A stretch of 37,189 bases of DNA, from assembly GCA_023231475.1 (NCBI GenBank), contig JALJEE010000524.1:1-37189 (forward strand). Direction: 5' to 3'. The notes under the pieces were generated by a model, which worked only from the letters and a program-made list of their open reading frames with translations, was not told the origin of the DNA and did not search any database. The DNA comes from Seison nebaliae. Taxonomy: Eukaryota; Rotifera; Pararotatoria; Seisonacea; Seisonidae. Positions 1 through 9,827 of this stretch are shown here, piece after piece (position 1 is the first letter of the stretch; each line of letters begins with the position of its first letter). The position numbers and the translations under genes were made by a program.

Positions 1-46
1 CTGTATTTGTCCTAAATTCAAACGTTTGTTTAAGTGAAGATAAAAA

Positions 47-1511
47 ATGAATCGTGAAAAGAAAGATAAGTCAGCAAGAAAGACGATAAGTGAAAAACGT
101 GATCTTTTTCTTGTAAGCCTCCTTTTTCAATCTATATTTTCCATGTAAGTGAATTCGCGACAACAACGACCACCACGACAACCACAACCACCACCAAGAC
201 AACCACGACAACCACCACCACCACAACAACCACAACAACCACCACAACCACAACAACCACAACAACAACAACAACAACAACAACAACCACAATAATAACA
301 AATACAACCACAACAATATCGCCATTAAAAATGATAATGATGGAAGAAGGATTAGATGGACTTAATGTTGTCAGTGATTCATCAGAAAATGATATTGATG
401 ATGAACCTGATCTATCTGAATTATATAAATTTAGAAAAACCATTTTTTCCCATGCATTATTTGGCATCACTTCTGTCGATGGAAGAGTATTCAAATTAAT
501 GAATCAAACCGGAACATTTACAAAACATGGTAAAGTCAATAATTTCAGGGTACTTGACGTTAACGATTGTAAAGATATAATAACATTTTTCACTGGTCAA
601 AAATTAATGATAGGTTTGATAAAAAATGGTAAAGTTCAATTAATAAGCGATTTATTCACTCGCGCCGTTTCAGCAAAAATGGCATACCAATCAAGACAAA
701 AAACAATTTATTATTTCGCCGAAGACAATTTTTTGCATGCGATAGTGTTGAACACGAATAAATTTGAAACGCCCATAATAGTTTCGAAAGAAATACCTGA
801 TATTAAACAATTCAAAATTACTTCTAACAAGTTAATTTTATTAAATTTTTCATTCATCAATTTTTATTCTAAATTCTTATATTTAATAGTGAAATGTACG
901 GATTAAACTTAAATGGAATGTTATTTCACTTCAATGATAATAAAAATTTGATTACAATAGACACACAGGAGCCTAACTATACATCATTTATTTCCAATGA
1001 TTATATTATGAGAAATGATGGTCAAATCATGGATCTGATCGGAAAACAACCTTTTTCTCTCATGAACCATAAACGTAGTACATTAATTGATTGTTGGAAG
1101 ACATCGGTGCAATATGAATGCATCGATTCAAACTGGACAATTTTTGGTGAAAAAACACTTTCTCCACTCTTACATTCGTCATTTGCTGTTCCATTGATAA
1201 GTATTTACGGAATTCATCGCAACATAATTCCAAAAAATGAAAAACGAGAAGAATATATCGAAACTTCTACAACATCTTTACCATTGTCGAACAATGAAAT
1301 TCCTGAAACGAAAAACGAAACAGAAATTGATCGATCTTCTTTCAATATAACGAAGAGTGAAGCGCCATGGAAAACGAGTGAAGAAACGGAATTCGAAGAA
1401 ATAGAGAAACCAGAAAGAATGTCGAAAACATCTTTAATTTGTGCCATCGTCGTACCAATCGTGGCAATTATCATAATTGTGGCAATTTTGATAAAGAAAT
1501 GTTGGAGATGA
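47..1511 (+). CDS. Orphan probable type I membrane protein, three exons
   Basis: I do not recognise a family. Proposed exons are 47..144, 375..830 and 890..1511, giving about 391 residues. The first donor (GTAAGT at 145) and acceptor (TTGTCAG ending at 374) keep frame, and so does the 59-nt second intron (831-889). The N-terminus is basic (MNREKKDKSARK) and then hydrophobic (LFLVSLLFQSIFS), which would suit a signal peptide with a long n-region. The middle of roughly 250 residues has alternating short strands with motifs such as SVDGRVFKL and NLNGMLFHF, vaguely like a beta-propeller. A Ser/Thr/Glu-rich linker follows, then one strong transmembrane helix near the C-terminus and a short basic tail (KKCWR). 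Sites such as NQTG fit a lumenal or extracellular middle. If exon 1 is wrong, translation could start at 331 and give 373 residues without a signal segment. The gene converges on the next one, with 127 bp between stops. Confidence 0.6.
160..315. repeat. CAA/CCA-type microsatellite, probably intronic
   Basis: This imperfect run of CAA, CCA and CGA triplets lies between a good donor (GTAAGT at 145) and a good acceptor (ending at 374), so I place it in intron 1 of the flanking gene. In the frame of the downstream exon it would read as a long threonine tract. Confidence 0.8.
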
Positions 1512-1638
1512 TCTGGACATTCGGAAAATATATCCAGACCATTTTTTAACGTTTAAAAGAATATTTTTTATTTCGTTTTAAAATTTTTCTCATTTAATTT
1601 GAAAAGAAAAAAAGTTATTAATTCCGAAATTTCTTTCT

Positions 1639-2217
1639 TCAAATTGTTGTTTCGATGGATGTGAGTGATTCCAACGAATTCTGTTTGACAGACATCCTAT
1701 TAAACTTTTCTTGCATATCATCGAATACGAAAGTGACAGGTCGACGTGTCTTTACCGTCAATTCTTCCAAATACCGACGACTATAAAGTTCTTCTTGAAT
1801 AAAACAGGATTCATGAGAAGAAGTAGTAATACTACGTCTCTTTTTCTTTCTATCTAAAGAGAGTCGTTCAAGTAGATCAGTTAAGAGAGGAGGGGCTGGT
1901 GGACTATCACCATTCATTCGTTTATCTTCCATATATGGAAGTGATTCTTTTTTTCTTTCATTTCTCTCCTCCTTACGAAAGATATCTAATTTCATCGAAT
2001 CGATAAGATGTCGCAGACAAATAACATTACGAGGACGAAATATTTCTGGTTGATTTCTTTTTTGCCATATTTCTGATTTTTCGATTCGTTCATATGCCCC
2101 ATGTTTTTCTTTGTAAGCTTCTAATTGAGCTGCGTTCGCTGCCCATATCATTGCAGGTACATCATTGATAAATCGCTCGCGATATTTCGCTTCGAACTCT
2201 TCAATTTTATTAGTCAT
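1639..2217 (-). CDS. Orphan 192-residue charged protein
   Basis: I do not recognise this protein. The start is the ATG at 2217, which begins MTNKIEEFEAKYRERF. The frame stays open further upstream, but there it encodes only Phe/Ile-rich sequence typical of AT-rich untranslated DNA. The first 90 residues look ordered and helical, with motifs PAMIWAANAAQLEAYKEKHG and PRNVICLRHLIDSMKLDIF. The second half is basic and proline/serine-containing, and probably flexible. No signal peptide or membrane helix is visible. TTTATT at 1567-1572 gives an AATAAA signal on the minus strand about 67 nt past the stop. The neighbours do not indicate a role. Confidence 0.65.
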   Translation of the reverse strand: MTNKIEEFEAKYRERFINDVPAMIWAANAAQLEAYKEKHGAYERIEKSEIWQKRNQPEIFRPRNVICLRHLIDSMKLDIFRKEERNERKKESLPYMEDKRMNGDSPPAPPLLTDLLERLSLDRKKKRRSITTSSHESCFIQEELYSRRYLEELTVKTRRPVTFVFDDMQEKFNRMSVKQNSLESLTSIETTI

Positions 2218-2499
2218 TGAAATTAACAATTTTCTTATTGGAAATATGTCTTTAAAAAAAAAAGAGAAATACTTTATGAAATTAAGAGAATATTGGAATG
2301 AATTAAAGAGAATGAAGAGAACGGGGAAAAGATATGGAGAATAAACAATTTGAGAAATGTTAAAAAAAGGAAAATTTGAATGAGCGATCTTTCTTCTTTG
2401 TGCAAAGATAAAAATAAATATATTGTTTGAAAATCTCATTTAACGGACGTGTAATTTTTTAACGGAAAGAACTTCATATTTTATAGAATCATTTATAGA

Positions 2500-2507
2500 T
2501 GACGTCA
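2500..2507. promoter_or_regulatory. CRE-like palindrome TGACGTCA
   Basis: This perfect 8-bp cAMP-response-element palindrome lies about 285 bp upstream of the minus-strand start at 2217. The position suits a promoter element. One 8-mer in 37 kb can also occur by chance. Confidence 0.25.
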
Positions 2508-2880
2508 ACAAAGAGAAATGAATGGAAGAATTAGATGGAGTAGAGATGAATGCAAAAGGAGATATAAAAAAAGAATGCCGTGTATAAAAAAATTTATGTA
2601 TATCTCAAGTGAACATCGAGTGAACGGAATTAACTACGAGAAAAGTGGGATGTAAGTTAATGCAAGAACGACTTGTCGGTTACCTAAAACAAAACTTTAT
2701 TTCTTTCTTTTATTTTTCTCCAAAAATTCCTTTCCTATTCAATCTGTTACTTCACATTTCTTCCATCATCCAACTTTACTATTCGACTATCTATCTCCAC
2801 ATTCTAACTACTAGTTCTATATAGATAACAAAATTTTATTTAACGAACAATTTTTATTTTATATTTCATTCTGGCAGTTG

Positions 2881-3264
2881 TAATTTTAGTCAAATTTTTT
2901 GGAACTCTTCTTTTTAAAACTTCATTTTCTATAAGAAATATTTAAGTTATGAGGTTAAATTTAATACATTTAGAAAGAGCACGAAATGGTCTACATTTTA
3001 TAGTAATTTTCAGACTTAATTTTCTTTTAAAAATCTATCAATAATTTGGAGTTTTTTAATTGAAAAAAATTTCAAAAAATCAATTTTTATTTATAAACAA
3101 TTAGAGATATATTTTTAAAATAAAATTAAATCTGAAAATTACTATAAAATGTAGAGCATTTCGTCCTCTTTCTAAATATATTAAATTTAACCTCATAACT
3201 TAAATATTTCTTATAGAAAACGAAGGTTTAAAAAGAAAATTTCGGAAAAATTTGACTAAAATTA
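2881..3264. repeat. Long inverted repeat (foldback element, MITE-like)
   Basis: Two arms of about 145-150 bp (roughly 2881-3031 and 3119-3264) are near-exact reverse complements with a short AT-rich spacer. Matching landmarks include TTAAGTTATGAGGTTAAATT in the left arm and its complement AATTTAACCTCATAACTTAA in the right, and TACATTTTATAGTAATTTTC against GAAAATTACTATAAAATGTA. The few differences suggest a fairly young element or maintained pairing. There is no open frame inside. A non-autonomous DNA transposon with long terminal inverted repeats is the simplest reading. Target-site duplications were not identified beyond a possible TA. Confidence 0.85.
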
Positions 3265-3372
3265 AAATCTTCATTTTTAATTTATTATTCTACATATCGG
3301 AATATATACTATAAAATTTTTATGTTGTTAAACAGTTAAACTAAATGAATTCATTAAGAAAATGATAATCAA

Positions 3373-4411
3373 TTAATTTTTAATAGAGAACATAATTGTT
3401 TGTTGTTCCAACAATTTCCGTAATCGTTTCTCATCTCCATTGTATCTAATCGGTTCATAACTGCCAGGTGCAGGTGTCGAATATTTCTTCAACAAATAAA
3501 AAGATTACATAAACGTCATGATGAATAAATGGAATGAAACTAATTTAATTTTGGGGAAACGATCAGAAGGCGACTTGAACACCGATGTAATTGTTTGTGG
3601 ATTTTTCTTCTTTAATGGTTCATAAAATCCAGGACCTGGTCCACTTTTCTATTGAATGAGAAAAAAGAATAAAAAGTTTATCAGATTTCCTCGAAAATGG
3701 AAACCGGTCGAAAATTCTGGATGGGAAAACGTTGAGTTTCCGATCGAAAATTGGCGAATGATCTCGTCGCTTTCGTTGATGAGATAGATTGATGATTCGA
3801 AAGATCATATTGATTAGGACTCACATTGTGGATTGTATTCTAAAAAATTTAGTTTTACTTTTTTCTCTTGAATAAAATTCAAACTATAGTGGTCGGTCTT
3901 GAGATAGAACGAAATGCATAAGATGAATTACATTTCAATAAACGATGTGTCAAATCAGCTTTATCACCACTTCGTTCGATATAGTAAGCTCCTGGTAATA
4001 ATGTGGAACCAGTTTGTTGATGATGAGGATAGGGAGCTCGACGTCTACCATCACTTTTGAAGGACGACCTAGCATCGGTTCGGGAAAGGAATTGTTGTAT
4101 GGAACTTGGTATCTCGTAGCGATTTGGTAATGGTGTCTCTCTCACATATGCCCTCCACCACGACTCTCGGTTAGTGAGAGCTTTTTCGAAATTTTTATTC
4201 CAATCTCGTTTCTTTTCAAGAAAAAAAAAAGGATGATATAAATATAAAATAGAATTTTTTCAAAATAATTTTATTCAAAAAAAAATTTCGAAATAAAAAA
4301 AACGATTTCAAAAGATAAAAAAAAGAATGATTTATAAGATAAATATTTAATAACATTCGGTTCCATCAATTTTGAAGTAGAATATGAAAATTTCCTATTT
4401 ATTTCTTCCAT
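3373..4411 (-). CDS. STPG4: STPG4-like sperm-tail PG-rich repeat protein
   Basis: Exons on the minus strand are 4411..4355, 4211..3885, 3839..3705, 3648..3541 and 3486..3373. Every junction is phase 0, the introns are 143, 45, 56 and 54 nt, and the product is 246 residues, close to the length I recall for vertebrate STPG4. The order of landmarks matches that family as I remember it: RESWWRAYVRETPLPNRYEI, then FKSDGRRRAPYP, LLPGAYY, SYAFRSISRP, SPNQYD, a Gln-Arg-Phe-Pro segment, SGPGPGFYEP and STPAPGSYEP. The PGPGxY and PAPGSY boxes are SHIPPO/STPG repeats, found in proteins of ciliary and flagellar microtubules. Family members are mostly germline or ciliary, but the precise function of STPG4 is not settled. 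No signal or membrane segment is present. AATAAA (minus strand) lies about 90 nt past the stop, just outside the foldback element. Confidence 0.82.
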
Positions 4412-4945
4412 TTCAACAGATTATTTTCCGAGTACTCCCTCATTCATTCATTCTCCTTCACCACAGTACCTTCTTTCAGTTGTTTTGTTCAAACGACAAA
4501 ATAAACGTAGTCAAAGAATTGTTAAAAGAATTGAGATGTTATTTGTTCCGATTTATTAAAAGAAAAAAGAGCTAACGAACTTTCTCGTACTTTAACTAAC
4601 AAAAACGATGTTTAAGATTAAAAGAAATTCTCTTTTATTCTACTTTTTCATACACAACAATCTAACGAAACGATTACATTGAATGTATATATCACACCAG
4701 AGTGATATGATGGAGAGGTAATGAAATAAGAATCTGGATACGTAATTTGCCATTCATTGCGAAGAACAATATCGAAATTTAGAGTGTGGATATTTAGATG
4801 TCGTCAAAGGGAGCAATTTCTTCTCCAACCTTTAACATTAATGCATATACACACACAACAACAACAACAACAACAAAAGAGTACGAGAAGTTTAAATATT
4901 TGTTAGGATAACTTCTCGATTATTTTGACTTTCATTTAAGGAAAA
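4412..4945. other. Intergenic, no gene seen
   Basis: This AT-rich spacer lies between the STPG4-like start and the proposed last exon of the lysine-rich gene. It has a short CAA microsatellite at about 4857-4877. Short frames here look random. Confidence 0.6.
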
Positions 4946-6426
4946 CTATAAAAATCGATGTTGGTATCCAATGCCATTTTCATTCAAACTAAAACAATCT
5001 GATAAATGAGTAAATACGAGAAGGTTTTCGTATATTGTGAATAATTATTCTTTCCTTAATTATCATTAAACTTCAAATGTTTAAAAGTTCCACTTACAAT
5101 TTAGTTAGAATGATTCAATTTTTAATAATTTAGTTTTATTGGAAAAGAAGTTATTTAGATGGAGAAAGAAAGAAAGAGATTTGGAAGAGGAATATTTATA
5201 GTTTCAATTTAAATGATTAAATAAGTACCTTTTCCTGAATGCAAATAAAATGCAAGCAAACCTTCAAACATTGAAATTCTCAATTTAATCGACGTCTTCG
5301 ACCGATAATAAGATGCCATAAAACTTATTCCCAATAAGATACATAGAAAGAAAGAAATCGTTGCTATGGCATAGATGAGAAATACGAGGGCTAATTTATT
5401 AAAAGCTTGCATTCGTGGTCGGTTTTTTACTAAATGGTAATAAAATGCTACGTTAAGTGCGAGAACGGATAATACGCCGAGACAAGGTTGAAATACGATG
5501 GACAAGTAGTAGAGAATGGTCAATCTTTTCCCACTTGGTGGTGTTTCCATTCGTCGATAATCATTTAAAATTAACTCAGGTGTTGGCAATTGTTCTTTCT
5601 GAACTTCTTTACGGAACTTCTTCAACATCGAATTATCTATCACGTTCACCAATTTCTCAGCTTTATTCTCCTTTGCCAATTTCTTCATTGCTTCAAGTTG
5701 CAACTTTTGTTCAAGTTTCTTTTGTTCTTTCTCTTTTTTTTTCTCTTCCCGAATCTTCTGTTCTTTCCGTTCGGTGTATGATTTGCTCTTCTTAAGTTTC
5801 CCTTGGAATTTATGAAAAAACGAACGTTTTACAACCTCTTTCTCGTCAATAAATTCCACTACATTCGATTCCTCAGTTGCTTGAGACTCTGTTCCTCCGG
5901 CTTGACTACTTTCCTGCTTAGAGTCTGATGTCTCGAAATTCCCACTGTCTGCATAAGCAGTTGACTCAGCTTCTTCCTTTTTCTCCGATTTATCTTCCTC
6001 TTTTTTCTCATCTTTTTTCTTATCTTTTTTCTCATCTTTTTTCTTATCTTTTTTCTCATCTTTTTTCTTATCTTTTTTCTCATCTTTTTTCTTATCCTTC
6101 TTCTCATCTTTTTTCTTTTCCTTCTTCTCATCTTTTTTCTTATCCTTCTTCTCATCTTTTTTCTTATCCTTCTTCTCATCTTTTTTCTTATCGTTTTTAT
6201 CATCTTTTTTCTTATCCTTTTTTTCATCTTTATTCTTTTGTTTTTCCGCTTCTTTAGAACTTTCTGAGATTTCTTCATCTTTTTTCTTCTTTTTCTTCTT
6301 TTTACCTTCCTCTTCTGATGGTTCTTCAGTCGCTTGAGTGTCCGCAGTGACTTGCGACGACGCTTCAGTCGAATCGTCTGATGGAGACGGAATACTTGTT
6401 GATAACATATTTATAAATCGCGACAT
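4946..6426 (-). CDS. Lysine-rich repeat protein with two C-terminal membrane helices
   Basis: I do not recognise a family. The main exon is 6426..5229 and starts MSRFINMLSTSIPS. It can be spliced after GGAAAAG (donor GT at 5228-5227) to a short last exon at 4998..4946, giving 416 residues. Unspliced, it would end at 5209 with 405. Residues 1-60 are acidic and Ser/Thr-rich. Residues about 65-142 are some nine copies of an eight-residue unit close to DEKKDKKK. Residues 200-280 are basic and probably a coiled coil. Two long hydrophobic helices follow at about 302-332 and 342-374, with a weaker amphipathic stretch at 385-395. A large charged cytoplasmic head on a membrane hairpin is the likely layout. 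No enzyme motif is visible. The last exon is the least certain part. Confidence 0.7.
6003..6230 (-). repeat. 24-nt coding tandem repeat (Lys/Asp/Glu)
   Basis: The plus strand reads as repeating TCATCTTTTTTCTTATC-type units of 24 nt. On the minus strand these encode the DEKKDKKK array. Copies differ mostly at silent third positions (TTT/CTT), which suggests that the protein repeat is under constraint. Confidence 0.85.
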
Positions 6427-6835
6427 TCTCTCTTTCTCAAACGAACCAAAACTATATTTTAATTAACTCGAAAATAAAAGTTAAACGAATCGCATAATAT
6501 TCGAACGAATTCTCGCTAAAATAAGGAGAAAATAAAACGTTTTCCAATTCTCTTTTTTGAGATTGTGAAGAGATTTTTTTTTAATTTTATTTCATGAGAT
6601 GATATTTATATGGTTACTCCGATAAAATTGATTTATCGAATTGAAAAGAATTTACAAAAAATTTAAACTTTCTCATTAAAAAAAAAAAGATTAAAGATTA
6701 TTGAAAAAAATAATTTTAAAATAAAACACATTGCCATAATATGAGTAAGATAAGATTTGATTATTACCAACACGACAATTGTTCACTAGAATGAAGGTTG
6801 ATTAGAGGAATGTTGGAATTTATTAGAATAACTAA
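6427..6835. other. Intergenic, no gene seen
   Basis: This AT-rich spacer lies upstream of the lysine-rich gene and downstream of the PRPF38B-like gene. TTTATT at 6819-6824 would serve as AATAAA for the latter, 12 nt past its stop. Nothing else stands out. Confidence 0.6.
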
Positions 6836-8033
6836 CTAATCATAAATGGATTTCTTTTTGCTTTTAACGGTTGAATGATCATTCTTCTCACTAGTTGATG
6901 ATCGTTTTAATGAACCTTTTTTTTCTTCTTCATTATCATCATTATCATCATCATCATCATTATCAGAGAATGAATAATTCTTTTTTGAATTATCACATCT
7001 CTGAGATGATGATGGTGAATTGACATTTCTGCGAGATGATGAACAACAATTTTTTTCTTCATTATTACATGTGGTAGTTGATCGTTGGGAACGATGTTTT
7101 CTATAATCTCTTTCGTCATCATCCGTCGAAATAGTTCCATCATTTTCATCATGAGAATAACCCGATTTCCGACGACGATTCTTATGAGACGAATTATCTG
7201 ACGAGTCTAAATCAATATTTTTTTTCTGACTAATAACAAATAAAATATTCAACTTCTACAATGATAATTAGAGGATGATTGGAGACGATGAATTTTATAT
7301 TCGATTCTCTTCAATTCATTGGGAGGAACACGGGGAAATCGGATATCATACCATGTTGCTCCCGTCAACCAGAGAGCCAACAGTTTGCCCATTTCTAACA
7401 TTCTTCCTCCACCTGCCTTCACATCGATTTCTCTCTTATCTCTCAAATGGTCTTCATACCATTCCAAATAATTAGATGGTTTCAATGCAAATCTATTAAT
7501 TCAATTAATTAATTAAAAGAAATGGAATTTGAGAGAAATAAAAACCTGATCCACATGAATCCTATTGCTCGAACATATGGAGACGATTTGACATTAATGA
7601 GACCATTCAGCTGTTTTCTAGTTAATTTTAACGTATATAGTTTATATAAAATACAAAATGCTGTACTGACAATGCCACCACCACCAACGCCACGAACCTA
7701 AAAAGGATTTAGAAGAAAATAGAATGTTTACATAGAAACCATCAAAACGGAAAACAAACTCCTCCACACATTCCATTGAGGCCTTTGGTTTTATGTGTAC
7801 CCTTCTCCCATGGTTCCAAATGAGTGACCTGAATGAGATAAATAAAAATTTATAAAGAATTGATGAAAAAGAACTTTTCTTTCAATTTCTGTTATCACTT
7901 CATGATAAGTCTTCTTCTCATATAATGTAACTTTGAAATAGCGAGATGATTGTATATTGGTGAGAATGACATTATTCAAATTCATTGTACCAACTGTTCC
8001 AGTAACCTCCAAGGCATTTGACTCCTTCGGCAT
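6836..8033 (-). CDS. PRPF38B: PRPF38B-like pre-mRNA splicing factor
   Basis: PRP38-family proteins belong to the spliceosome, around the B-complex/tri-snRNP. Exons on the minus strand are 8033..7875, 7828..7760, 7697..7546, 7492..7254 and 7206..6836. Introns are 46, 62, 53 and 47 nt, phases agree, and the product is about 329 residues. Signature stretches match the family: GTMNLNNVILTNIQSSRYFK, TYHEVITEIERKVTHLEPWE, GMCGGVRGVGGGGIVSTAFC, YKLYTLKLTRKQL, SPYVRAIGFMWIRF and DVKAGGGRMLEMGKLL. The tail is rich in Ser, Asp, Lys and Arg with an acidic run, shorter than the long RS tail of human PRPF38B. The donor of the last intron is ambiguous: GTAGAA at 7259 or GTTGAA at 7253 both keep frame with the acceptor TTTAG before 7206. 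PRPF38A is less likely because the MNLNNVILTNI start belongs to 38B. Confidence 0.9.
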
Positions 8034-9327
8034 TGTCGTTTATCTTCCTGATTTATTCCTCAATATCCACTGGCGATATCAGATAATTATATGTTAATGA
8101 TAATAAACAATCAACTTATTATTATTTATCGGATATTTATTTCCTCCCAACATTCCAATTAGCTATTTTAAAATAATAAATTTTCTCATTTGAATTTTAA
8201 GCCTATAGTAAAAAATATTATTTATTATTATATTTATTATTAAATAATATATTTATATTTCTTTTTATATATTTTCGTCAGTTTCATTAACCGGCAAAGA
8301 TGAATGAATCATTGTTATGTGATTGGTAAATGAAGACGAATTTTAATGAAGAAAGGCAAGAAAAGAAATCTTATTAATAAGTTTTCATTTTCGAAAAGTT
8401 GGCTTAAGATTAAAAAGTTTCTCTCAAACTTAGCCTTGTCGCCATAGTGAGTTTGTTGAATGATCAGACGGAAAGACGCGGAGTGATTTGTAGATTCGAG
8501 TAGAGAAAAGGATAATTTTAGATAAAGCTTCAATAGCGAGCTCTGGAATTATTAATTGAAAAATGGTATTCGCAACATCACGAACAACAATTGATCGTAT
8601 TATCTGTGTGGTTAGTGAGATTTCATTTCGTTATTCGTCCTGACAACTCAACGATCCAATCCTCTTTTACACCACCTCCATATTCCCTTTCCCCACATTC
8701 ACACCCGGACAATTCTCTGAGTTTGAATGAATGAGAGTGACTGAGTAGATTGTTTAAATAAAAACTAATTCTTTCGTCGTTTATCTGTCGGTTGACACTC
8801 CCAATATTTAGTCGTTCATCATCTTCACAATAATTACATGGGCATTCGTCTTCCTCACCACAATCACTTACAGCGATCGATTAGTGAAACGATTAGAGAG
8901 CAACATAAAATTCGTTGATCGGATAGAACGAGCGGACGATCGTGGCTCGTTACATGACCGTCTGGTTGAGAATCGAATAATCGTGTAAATGGACCATTGG
9001 TTGATGAGAACAATTAAGCAATTGGCTGAATTCGCATCAATATATTTATGGGTATTAGTCATCTACCTCTTCTTATCAGTTTCATATCAATTATTTCGAA
9101 ATAATTAACTACGTCCATCGATGTCAATTAAGCTTAACTTTCAAATTGTTTTCCAATTCTCTTTAAACATTTCTCATTTGCCATCGCGTCGAATTAGACA
9201 CAAACATTCAAAGCGTTATTTAAATAGTCGGTTGATAAATAAATATTTGTAAATTATTCTCCCACATATATTTATCTATTATCTCTACGCTAATCAAAAC
9301 GAACATAAAAATACACATAAAAAATTA

Positions 9328-9359
<32 letters not shown>

Positions 9360-9826
9360 TTTAGTGACTCTTACAGAGAAACATATGTATTCCAAATATA
9401 AACATCTTCTCATTCTTCTAAAATTCTTCTTTTATTTTCTTTTTTTGTTTGATATAAGCAATCGATAATTCTTCATCTTTATTCCATTCCAATATGAATA
9501 TCTAATTAAAACATCTTCATCATTTTTCTTCGTTGATTTTTAATACAAAGTTGTCGTTACAATGGATGAATGAAAGTTGAGAATTGATGAGTTTAAGAGG
9601 AGATGTTCATTTTTCTTTTCGAAGCGAAATATTCTTTAAACAATTAAATTTTTCTAGGTGGTTAATTTGTTGATAGAAATTTGATAAAATATTTATTCTA
9701 AATAGAGACTGGGAGTGAAAAATTGAATTGAATTAGCTTAAAATATTAATTTGTAAGAGAAATCGTTTAATTTCATTTAATGATCGTCAATTTATGATCG
9801 ATAGTTATAAAGAGAAGAATTGTCAG
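8034..9826. other. Divergent promoter region between PRPF38B and RNF123, with possible RNF123 5' exons
   Basis: This 1.8-kb gap lies between two genes that point away from each other. An ATG at 8563 opens 16 codons (MVFATSRTTIDRIICV) ending at a good donor GTTAGT (8611). A patch of higher GC at about 8870-8990 follows an acceptor-like TTACAG (8868-8873) and stays open for about 38 codons in one frame (SDRLVKRLESNIKF...). I could not join these to each other or to the exon at 9828 with matching phases, so they are candidates only and may be untranslated exons. The rest is AT-rich, with a CA run at 9331-9358. Confidence 0.4.
9331..9358. repeat. CA dinucleotide microsatellite
   Basis: This is a near-perfect (CA)n run of about 14 units in the gap upstream of RNF123. 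Confidence 0.95.
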
Positions 9827-9827
9827 C

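Noticed and set aside
331-374. ATG at 331 as the only start of the first gene
   Set aside because: The cluster ATGATAATGATGG lies in what splices well as an intron; exon 1 at 47-144 supplies a signal-like segment with matching phase. Kept as an alternative.
71-494. Minus-strand poly-Leu and poly-Val frames
   Set aside because: They are antisense translations of the CAA/CCA microsatellite and have no other content.
3649-3839. A 15-nt micro-exon in the STPG4-like gene
   Set aside because: A first model ended the exon at GTGAGT (3824). Extending it to the donor at 3704 recovers an STPG repeat (SPNQYD...QRFP), so GTGAGT there is coding.
5859-6278. Arg/Lys-rich and Phe/Ser-rich frames overlapping the lysine repeat
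   Set aside because: They are shadow frames of the 24-nt coding repeat.
7201-7260. Frameshift between PRPF38B exon 4 and its charged tail
   Set aside because: Acceptors near the A8 run gave stops, but the acceptor TTTAG at 7207 joins the two parts in phase with a normal 47- or 53-nt intron.
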